From: Actinomadura barringtoniae
GTDB lineage: Bacteria > Actinomycetota > Actinomycetes > Streptosporangiales > Streptosporangiaceae
Length of the DNA stretch: 64,000 nucleotides
Assembly: GCF_017573505.1 (NCBI RefSeq)
Contig: NZ_JAGEOJ010000008.1
Span: forward strand, 124,001-188,000
Direction of reading: 5' to 3'
Part shown: one piece after another, positions 57,645 to 64,000 of the stretch
Layout of the letters: each line of letters begins with the position of its first letter
Numbering within the stretch: position 1 is the stretch's first letter
Notes under the pieces: generated by a model
The model's database searches: none
Seen by the model: the letters and a program-made list of their open reading frames with translations, nothing else
Told to the model about the DNA's origin: nothing
Program-made: the position numbers and the translations under genes

Positions 57645-59300
57645 TCACCTGCCTGCCTGGGGGCCGCTGCTGTTCGGGCTGAACGCGGACAGGAAGTGGT
57701 CCCGGAAGGCGCTCATGGGCCAGACGGGCGCCTGCGCGTTCGGCCTGATGCCGTCCTGCCAGCCCCACCCGGCGATCCGGTCCAGGACGGCCTTGTCGTG
57801 GGCGACGATCGTGATCGGAACGTCCCGGCTCGCGCCCTGGCCGGCGACCAGGGGAACGGGCTGGTGGTCTCCGAGGAAGACCAGCACCAGGTTGTCCTTG
57901 CCGTACTTCTCCACGTAGGAGACCAGGCTGTCGACCGAGTACTGGACGGATTTCATGTAGGCGGAGCGGATCCTGTAGTTGCTCTGCCAGACCCAGCGGC
58001 GCTTGTCGGCCGTCGCGGCGATGCCGTTGAAGATCGAGCCGTCGCCGAGCTGGTCCCAGCCGACCGTCTTCGGAAGAGGCGCCCAGGGGGCGTGGCTGGA
58101 CAGCAGGATCATCTGCGTGAACGTCGGCGGGTGCGGCTTGCCCGCTTCGAGGTTCTGGTAGGTCTGCAGCGTGTACTGGTCGGGCATGGTCGCCCAGCCG
58201 AAGCGCGGCCCCTGATAGCCGAGGTCGTGCGAGGTGTAGATCTTGTCGTAGCCGAAGAAGTGCGACTCCGGCCACGACCTGGTGACGCCCGGGACGATGC
58301 CGAGGCTGCGCCAGCCCGCACGCTGGAACGCCTTGTTCAGAGTCATCCGGTTGCTGGAAACGAGCGTGTGGTAACGCCGCTGGTTGTTGATCCACAGGCC
58401 GGACAGCGTCGTGGAGTGGGCGAGCCAGCTGCCGCCACCCGCCGTGGACGAGGTGAGGAACCCGCTGCGCGATTCGAACCCGGCGGCCTTCAGGCGCCGG
58501 GTCCCGTCGTCGAGCGTGGCGGCGACCTGCGGGTTCTCGGTGGCGGTACGGCCATAGCTCTCGATGAAGGTGAGCATGACGTCCTTGCCGCGCAGGGACG
58601 TGAGGAGCCTGTCGCCCGGGGTGTTGCGGAACGCGTCGATCGAGGCGGCCTTCTCGAACTCCTTCTCGTCGTGCAGGCTCGACCGGAACTTCTGCAGGTG
58701 CTTGTAGGTGAGCTTGATGGCCCCTTCGGAAGCGACCGGGACGCCCGGCACGACCTGCGCGCCCATCGCGGCGCAGGCGATCCAGGTCGTTCCAAGGACG
58801 GCCACCGCACCGGTGGCGGCTCTGTTGTGCCGCACCATCACGTTGGACAGGCGCAACGAAGACAGGGTCGTGAGGGCCAGCATCAGGACGGCGGCCACGA
58901 CGATCGCCCCGATGGTGAAGAACGCGCCCACGCGGCCGGCGGACGTGGAGAGGAACTCCATCCCGTCCCGGACGAACGTCCAGTCCAGCACCGGGTCGAA
59001 CGGCCTGACCAGGACCGCGTAGAAGCCCATGTCCAGGAACTTCAGGATGAGCAGCAGGCCCATCCCGATGCCCGCCAGGATCGCCACCACACGGCGAGGC
59101 CGCGGCGGCAGAACGACGGCAAGGCCTATGCCGAGCAGGGCCTCTGCGGGGATGCGTACGAACGAGCCGGGTTTCAGGCTCTCGTACTTGATGGGCATGA
59201 GCAGGATGAACAGGACCAGAAGGCCGGCGAGGGCGGTCACCGTCGATGCTGCGATGATCCGCCGCCGGCTCCGGCGCGGGGTGTCGTTGAACTCCTCCAC
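57645..59300 (-). CDS. Membrane-bound sulfatase-fold protein (LTA-synthase-like)
   Basis: 551 aa from GTG 59300. Four to five N-terminal membrane spans (about residues 15-35, 50-70, 70-90, 110-145) lead to a large extracytoplasmic alkaline-phosphatase-fold domain: DVMLTFIESYGRTATENPQV, FESRSGFLTSSTAGGGSWLA, FFGYDKIYTSHDLGYQGPRF, SSHAPWAPLPKTVG, YGKDNLVLVFLGDHQPVPLV. The GDHQP end is the typical metal-binding DH. It probably moves phosphoglycerol or a related group onto a cell-wall polymer or lipid. Divergent from a glycosyltransferase gene across about 100 bp. Confidence 0.85.
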   Translation of the reverse strand: MEEFNDTPRRSRRRIIAASTVTALAGLLVLFILLMPIKYESLKPGSFVRIPAEALLGIGLAVVLPPRPRRVVAILAGIGMGLLLILKFLDMGFYAVLVRPFDPVLDWTFVRDGMEFLSTSAGRVGAFFTIGAIVVAAVLMLALTTLSSLRLSNVMVRHNRAATGAVAVLGTTWIACAAMGAQVVPGVPVASEGAIKLTYKHLQKFRSSLHDEKEFEKAASIDAFRNTPGDRLLTSLRGKDVMLTFIESYGRTATENPQVAATLDDGTRRLKAAGFESRSGFLTSSTAGGGSWLAHSTTLSGLWINNQRRYHTLVSSNRMTLNKAFQRAGWRSLGIVPGVTRSWPESHFFGYDKIYTSHDLGYQGPRFGWATMPDQYTLQTYQNLEAGKPHPPTFTQMILLSSHAPWAPLPKTVGWDQLGDGSIFNGIAATADKRRWVWQSNYRIRSAYMKSVQYSVDSLVSYVEKYGKDNLVLVFLGDHQPVPLVAGQGASRDVPITIVAHDKAVLDRIAGWGWQDGIRPNAQAPVWPMSAFRDHFLSAFSPNSSGPQAGR

Positions 59301-59401
59301 GGACGCGTATACGTGCGCCCGGCGCGGCCGGTTCAGTCGGATGCTTCTTCCAGGTGAGTCGATCGGGCACTGTTCTGCGTATAGAGGGCAGGAGGTGAGC
59401 C

Positions 59402-61036
59402 TTGTCGCGGCGTGGTTGGTTGCTGGTCCTGGTCGTTCTCGCGCTGCTCACCGAGATGGCGGCCGCGATGGTCGTCACCGCCGTGCAGCAGACGCCGACC
59501 ATCGACGAGCCGGTGTACGTGGCCAGCGGTGTGGTCTACGTGCGGGAGCACAGCCTGCGCTACAACCCCGAGCATCCGCCGCTGGGCAAGCTGCTCATCG
59601 GGGCCGGGGCGGCGGCCGGGGGCGCGCGCCTGGATCCGGGGTTCTCCGGAACGCAGGAGGCGGCGGGGCGGCATCTGCTGTACGAGCAGGGCCTCGACGC
59701 CGACCAGATCCTGCTGGCCGCACGGCTGCCCGTCATCGTCCTGACGCTGTTGTTCGGGCTCGTGGTGTTCGCCTTCGCCCGAGACCTCGTCGGCCCGCTC
59801 GGCGGCGTCGTGGCCTTGGCGCTCTACGCGTTCTCGCCCGATCTCATAGCTCATGGCGCGCTGGCGACACTGGACGTGCCCGCGGCCGGATTCGTGCTGA
59901 CCGCGCTGTGGCTGGCCTGGCGGGCGCGGGAAAAGCCCCTGCCGTACATACCGCTGGCCGGGCTGGCACTCGGCGCGGCGCTGGCGACCAAGATGAGCAC
60001 GCTCGCGGCCATTCCGGTGCTGATGGGCCTCGCGGCGCTGTCGGCGGTCCACGCCGCGCCCGCGCGCGCACTCGCATCCGCACACGCACCCGCACCCGCG
60101 CCCAAGGCCAAGCGCCTCCTCTGGGGCGCAGCGGCAGCAGTGGGCGTCGCGGTCATCGCGGTCGCGGTGGTGTGGGTCAGCTACCTCGCCGTTGATCCGC
60201 GGTTGCGCTGGAGCACGCCGGACGGCACCCCGGCGGTCAGTGGCCTGCGCGCGCTGATGGTGGACCTGATGCCCTTCCCGCAGCCCTACCGGGACGGGAT
60301 GCGCGTCCAGTTCGGCCTGGAGAACGAGGTCTGGGGAGGCTTCCTCTTCGGCCACTACTACCACGGGTCGCTCTGGTACTACCTGCCTGCGGCGATCCTG
60401 GTGAAGAGCCCCCTTGGCATGCTGGCGCTCTGGACGGCGGGCATTGTGACCATGCTGGCGGTGCCCCGCCTGCGCCCCGCTGCCCCCTACGTTCTGCTGC
60501 CGGCCGCCGCGCTGGCCATCGCCGCGACGTACGGCTCGCGCGACTTCGGCACCCGCTACGTCATCTTCCTGCCGATGCTGCTCGGAGTCGCTGCGGGCGC
60601 GGTGGTCCTCGTACGGCGGCAGGCATGGCGCGTGGCGGCCGCAGCGGCTCTCGGACTCGTCGTGGTCAGCTCCCTGCGGACGTTCCCGTACTACCTGCCC
60701 TACTCCAACGAGGCGTTCGGCGGCCCGTCCAAGACCTACCTGCGCCTGCACGACGCCAACGTCGACTGGGGGCAGGACCTCGGGCGGCTGGCCGACCGGC
60801 TGCGCGACCGCTACCCGGACCAGCCGGTCTGGCTCGTCTACAAGGGCAGCGGAGTCCCCTCCTACTACGGCATTCGGGCCTCCGACCCGCGCGGCCGCTC
60901 CCCCGACCAGGTGCACGGCCTGCTGGTGGTGTCCGACACCTCGATCGACAAGGCCGACCCTCCGCTGCGGGCGCTTCTGGCGGGCAGCCGCCGGATCGAC
61001 GAGGTCGGCCACTCCATCACCATCTACCGCCGCTAA
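59402..61036 (+). CDS. PMT-type (GT39-like) polyprenyl-phosphate-dependent glycosyltransferase
   Basis: 544 aa from TTG 59402 with AGGAGG upstream. About eleven membrane segments. The first extracytoplasmic loop carries TPTIDEPVYVASG with the DE pair of PMT enzymes and LRYNPEHPPLGKLLIG. Later parts are LATLDVPAAGFVLTALWLAW and LRTFPYYLPYSNEAFGGPSK, and a C-terminal soluble domain ends in HSITIYRR. It uses a polyprenyl-phosphate sugar to glycosylate a protein or glycan outside the membrane. Its divergent neighbour modifies extracytoplasmic polymers, so both may act on the cell envelope. Confidence 0.85.
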   Translation: MSRRGWLLVLVVLALLTEMAAAMVVTAVQQTPTIDEPVYVASGVVYVREHSLRYNPEHPPLGKLLIGAGAAAGGARLDPGFSGTQEAAGRHLLYEQGLDADQILLAARLPVIVLTLLFGLVVFAFARDLVGPLGGVVALALYAFSPDLIAHGALATLDVPAAGFVLTALWLAWRAREKPLPYIPLAGLALGAALATKMSTLAAIPVLMGLAALSAVHAAPARALASAHAPAPAPKAKRLLWGAAAAVGVAVIAVAVVWVSYLAVDPRLRWSTPDGTPAVSGLRALMVDLMPFPQPYRDGMRVQFGLENEVWGGFLFGHYYHGSLWYYLPAAILVKSPLGMLALWTAGIVTMLAVPRLRPAAPYVLLPAAALAIAATYGSRDFGTRYVIFLPMLLGVAAGAVVLVRRQAWRVAAAAALGLVVVSSLRTFPYYLPYSNEAFGGPSKTYLRLHDANVDWGQDLGRLADRLRDRYPDQPVWLVYKGSGVPSYYGIRASDPRGRSPDQVHGLLVVSDTSIDKADPPLRALLAGSRRIDEVGHSITIYRR

Positions 61037-61046
61037 CGTCTGAGCC

Positions 61047-61898
61047 ATGCGGCTTCATGTGGGATGTGCGATGTGGACTCACGCTCCGTGGAACGGGCGT
61101 TACCTCCCCCATCCGCTCCCGCCCAAGGAGCGGCTCCACGCGTACGCCGGCTGGTGCAACGCCGTCGAGGGGAACACGACCTTCTACGCCACGCCCGCCA
61201 GGTCCTCGGTGGAGTCGTGGGCGGAGCAGACCTCGCCCGACTTCCGGTTCGTCGTCAAGATCCCCAAGACCATCACGCACGAGCGGCGGCTGGTCGAGGG
61301 CGAGGAGGAGCTGCGGCTGTTCCTGGCCGCGATGGAGCCGCTCGGCCCGCGCGCGCACGCCCTCTGGGTGCAGCTGCCCGGCTCGTTCGGCCCGAACGAC
61401 CTCGGCGCGCTCGCGGCCTTCCTGCGGCGCCTGCCCGGAACGTACGGCTGCGCGGTCGAGGTGCGGCACCGCGCGTTCTTCGAGGACGCGCGGGCGGCGA
61501 CGGCGCTCGAACGGACGCTGTCGCAGGTCGGCGCCGAGTGGGTGCCGTTCGACACCGTCGTCCTCTTCCAGAGCCCGCCGAACACCGACGCCGAGCGCGA
61601 GGCGTGGATGAAGAAGCCCCGTGTCCCGCGCCGGACCCGCGCCCTCACCGGCTCCCCCATCGTTCGCTACATCGGGCGTGACGACCGGGCCCGGACCGTC
61701 GAGGGCTGGCAGCACTGGGTCGAGACGACGGTCGGCTGGCTGCGCGAGGGCCGTTCACCGACCGTGTTCATCCACACGCCCTCCAACGCCGACGCGCTGG
61801 AGCTCGCGCGCGACTTCCACGCCGAGGTGCGCGCTCAAGTGCCCGAGGTCGAGCCGCTTCCCGAGCCTGTCCCGGCGGAGCCTCCCACCCTGTTCTAG
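61047..61898 (+). CDS. DUF72 TIM-barrel protein
   Basis: 283 aa. The N-terminus MRLHVGCAMWTHAPWNGRYL is the DUF72 start (G-C-x-W ... W-x-G). It continues NAVEGNTTFYATPARSSVES, PDFRFVVKIPKTITHERRLV, LWVQLPGSFGPNDLGALAAF and the late PIVRYIGRDDRARTVEGWQH. These proteins have a conserved TIM-barrel and are widespread without a known reaction; some are linked to sugar or nucleic-acid processing. It begins 11 bp after the glycosyltransferase gene, probably on the same message. Confidence 0.85.
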   Translation: MRLHVGCAMWTHAPWNGRYLPHPLPPKERLHAYAGWCNAVEGNTTFYATPARSSVESWAEQTSPDFRFVVKIPKTITHERRLVEGEEELRLFLAAMEPLGPRAHALWVQLPGSFGPNDLGALAAFLRRLPGTYGCAVEVRHRAFFEDARAATALERTLSQVGAEWVPFDTVVLFQSPPNTDAEREAWMKKPRVPRRTRALTGSPIVRYIGRDDRARTVEGWQHWVETTVGWLREGRSPTVFIHTPSNADALELARDFHAEVRAQVPEVEPLPEPVPAEPPTLF

Positions 61899-62101
61899 CC
61901 GCCCCTGTTCATCCCTTTCCCGGCCCGTTCCCCACTCCGCGTCACGATCCGGTTGCGCGTGTTCCGATGGGCCCGAGCGCACAGGACTTTGGCCCCTGGG
62001 TTGGGTGTGACGCCCACCGCATTGTGGACGCAACGGGGTGAACTTCAGTGAGCCGGTCGTCCTCCCGGCCGGCGATGCAAGGCACATGGGAGGCGTCATT
62101 C

Positions 62102-64000
62102 ATGTCGGGAAACGGGCCGGTGTTCTCGGGCGAGGTGCGAATCTCCGGGGACGCGGTCATGGGGGACAAGATCGTGGTGAACGCGGCCGGGGGCGGCCGC
62201 ACCATCACACCCGCTCAACTGCCGCACGACGTCGCCGGCTTCGCCGGGCGGCGGATCCTGCTGTCAAGGCTCGACACCATCGTGGCCGGGGCACCCGCGG
62301 GGACGGTCATCGCGGTCCAGGGCATGCCGGGCGTGGGCAAGACCTCGCTCGCCGTCCACTGGGCCTACCGGGCCAAGGACAGGTTCCCTGACGGGCAGCT
62401 CTACCTGAACCTGCGCGGCCATTCCGAACGCGCCGCGCTCTCGGCCGCCGAGGCACTCGGGCAGCTGCTGCGCGGCCTCGGATGCTCGGCGAGCGAGGTC
62501 CCGGTGGACCTGGAGGAACGGGCCGCGCTCTACCGGTCGATGCTGGACGGCCGCCGGCTCCTCATCGTTCTGGACGACGCGGCGAACGCGGCGCAGGTGC
62601 GGGACCTGCTGCCGGGCGGCAGCACGTGCCTGGTGCTGGTCACCAGCCGGGTCCGGCTGATCGGCCTGCTGGTGACCGAGGGCGCCGCGCTGCTGACCGT
62701 CGGCGTCCTGTCCCCCTCCGAGGCCCGTGAACTCGTCGCCGCCATGCTCGGCAGCGACCGCGCCGCTCGGGAGCCGGACGCGGTCGACGACCTCGCGCGC
62801 TTGTGCGGGCACCTGCCGCTCGCGCTCCGGCTGGCGACCGCCACGCTGGTCGTACGCCCCGACGGCACCGTCGCCGGCCTGGTCCGCGACCTCGAACGCC
62901 GCGACCGGCTGGCCCTGCTGACGGTCGAGGACGAGCCCGAACGAGCCGTACGCGGGGCGTTCGACCTCTCCTACCGGCAGTTGGAGCCCGGCGCGCGCCG
63001 CATCTTCCGGCGGCTCGGCCTGGTCGAGGGCCCCGACCTGTCCGCCGAGACGGCGGCGGCGCTGGCCGACCGGCCCGTCGCAGTGGTCCGCACAGCGCTG
63101 CGAGCCCTGGCGGACGCCAACCTCGTGGAGGCCCGTCCGCAGGGCCGCTACGCCCTCCACGACCTGCTCCACGAGTACGCGCGCGAACGCTGCCTGGCCG
63201 AGGAGCCGTCCCGAGCCGTCCGGTCGGCCGTGCGCCGCCTCCTCACCTGGTACGTGTCCGAGGCCCGCGAACGCGCGTCCTCTCCCCGGACCGCGCTCGC
63301 CTGGTTCGAGGCCGAACGCGCCAACCTGGTCGCCGCGAGCCGCCAGGCCTCCCGTACCGGCCCCGCCGAGGTCGTCTGGCAGCTGGCCGAGGCCCTGTAC
63401 GGCTTCCTCGACCTGCGCCGCTACGTGGACGAGAACCTCGACCTGCATCGCAACGGCCTCGCCGAAGCCCGCCGCAAGGGAGACAAGCGCGCCGCGGCGC
63501 AAATGCTGCAACACCTGGCGGTCACCTACCGCGAGGTGGGCCGCTACGCCGAATCCCTGGACCACGCGGAACTGTCCCTGCGCCTGTGGCGCTCCCTGGG
63601 CAACGCCTCGGGCGAGGCCGCCGCGTACAACAGCATGGCCCGCGTCCACCTGCTCTGCGGCCGCTACACCACGTCCCTGAACCTCTGCGAGAAGGCCCTC
63701 TACCTGCGCAGCCAGATCGGAGAGCGCAAGGGCGAAGCCGAGACCCTGGACAACATCGCGGGCGTCTACTGGCGCATGGGCCGCTATGAGGACTCCCTGG
63801 CCCAACTGGACCAGGCCCTGGAAATCTGGCGAGAACTGGGCGACCGGCGCGGCGAGGCCGAGGCCCTCACCAACAGCGCCGTGGTGCACGACGGCCTGGG
63901 CCACTATGACGAGGCCCTTGCCGCAGCCCGGCTCTCCCTGCCGATCCGCCGCGAGACCGGCGACCGCTACGGCGAGGGCTATACGCTCGACATCATCGCC
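62102..64000 (+). CDS. NB-ARC/TPR regulator-like protein, partial at right edge
   Basis: At least 633 codons, open at the window end. ATG 62102 follows GGGAGG. A short leader (VFSGEVRISGDAVMGDKIVV) is followed by the NB-ARC ATPase: Walker A GMPGVGKTSL (about residues 75-84), Walker B RRLLIVLDDAAN (about 150), LVTSRVRL (sensor) and CGHLPLALRLA (GLPL-type). The winged-helix part (AFDLSYRQLEPGARRIFRRL) precedes TPR units from about residue 440 on, each with an ALE-type helix pair. Without an N-terminal DNA-binding domain it is not a SARP. It may be a signal-transducing STAND ATPase, possibly defence-related. Confidence 0.82.
   Translation, partial: MSGNGPVFSGEVRISGDAVMGDKIVVNAAGGGRTITPAQLPHDVAGFAGRRILLSRLDTIVAGAPAGTVIAVQGMPGVGKTSLAVHWAYRAKDRFPDGQLYLNLRGHSERAALSAAEALGQLLRGLGCSASEVPVDLEERAALYRSMLDGRRLLIVLDDAANAAQVRDLLPGGSTCLVLVTSRVRLIGLLVTEGAALLTVGVLSPSEARELVAAMLGSDRAAREPDAVDDLARLCGHLPLALRLATATLVVRPDGTVAGLVRDLERRDRLALLTVEDEPERAVRGAFDLSYRQLEPGARRIFRRLGLVEGPDLSAETAAALADRPVAVVRTALRALADANLVEARPQGRYALHDLLHEYARERCLAEEPSRAVRSAVRRLLTWYVSEARERASSPRTALAWFEAERANLVAASRQASRTGPAEVVWQLAEALYGFLDLRRYVDENLDLHRNGLAEARRKGDKRAAAQMLQHLAVTYREVGRYAESLDHAELSLRLWRSLGNASGEAAAYNSMARVHLLCGRYTTSLNLCEKALYLRSQIGERKGEAETLDNIAGVYWRMGRYEDSLAQLDQALEIWRELGDRRGEAEALTNSAVVHDGLGHYDEALAAARLSLPIRRETGDRYGEGYTLDIIA

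Noticed and set aside
1..64000. CRISPR arrays, insertion sequences, integrase or att sites
   Set aside because: No regularly spaced direct repeats, transposase motifs or terminal inverted repeats were seen. Short tandem repeats at 19311 and 22791 are simple local repeats.

Overview
The window is high-GC DNA from a filamentous actinomycete. Codon third positions are almost all G or C, GTG and TTG starts are common, and overlapping ATGA/GTGA gene junctions are frequent. The content is typical: F420-type LLM oxidoreductases, ECF41 and ECF42 sigma factors, PucR-controlled proline catabolism, NB-ARC/TPR proteins and secreted M64 peptidases. I would place it in or near the Streptosporangiales, but the sequence alone does not prove a genus.

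The most notable region is the left end (1-8349). It carries the full enzyme set known from the azoxy antibiotic valanimycin: a DUF2156/MprF-type aminoacyl-tRNA-dependent transferase (VlmA type, cut by the window edge), a group II PLP decarboxylase, an acyl-CoA-dehydrogenase-like N-hydroxylase (VlmH type) with its flavin reductase (VlmR type), a small membrane protein (VlmO type) and a diiron protein (VlmB type). With them are a TrpA-like barrel lacking a catalytic Asp, a prenyltransferase/terpene-cyclase-like protein and a protein I do not recognise. Between the transferase and the operon lies a serine-type tRNA gene (621-712). Its acceptor stem, D arm, T arm, long variable arm and G discriminator are all intact, but the anticodon loop is replaced by a 6-bp stem capped by a GNRA (GCAA) tetraloop. 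My reading is a non-decoding seryl-tRNA dedicated to feeding the azoxy pathway.

8369-14665 is an ECF41 regulatory island. Two nearly identical TGTCACA-N16-GGTC promoters drive an NmrA-like reductase/ferritin-like operon and a 68-aa acidic protein. A full ECF41 sigma factor, a naturally truncated ECF41-like sigma factor and a LuxR-type regulator with an internal deletion lie between or beside them. 14688-18573 is proline catabolism (proline dehydrogenase, pruA, PucR regulator). 18597-29141 encodes secreted degradative and surface proteins: two M64 peptidases, an alpha-L-fucosidase with a GntR regulator and operator pair, a prealbumin-fold protein, and a LysR/S33 peptidase pair. 29183-31229 is a TetR/MFS efflux pair with two operators.

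33946-41601 looks like a general-stress locus: a SigB/SigF-family sigma factor, an F420 oxidoreductase, an SDR, a GH15 hydrolase, a pyruvate-oxidase-type TPP enzyme and an enolase-superfamily enzyme. It is followed by a fused FAD/Fe-S dehydrogenase, a seven-gene Mrp/Mbh-type antiporter operon, a DUF4132 protein, an erythromycin-esterase-like protein, an ECF42/YCII pair, a second LLM enzyme, an NmrA reductase, a nucleotidyltransferase, a sulfatase-fold membrane enzyme divergent from a PMT-type glycosyltransferase, a DUF72 protein, and an NB-ARC/TPR protein that runs off the right end. No CRISPR array, rRNA, insertion sequence or integrase was seen, and no gene-free stretch exceeds about 200 bp.
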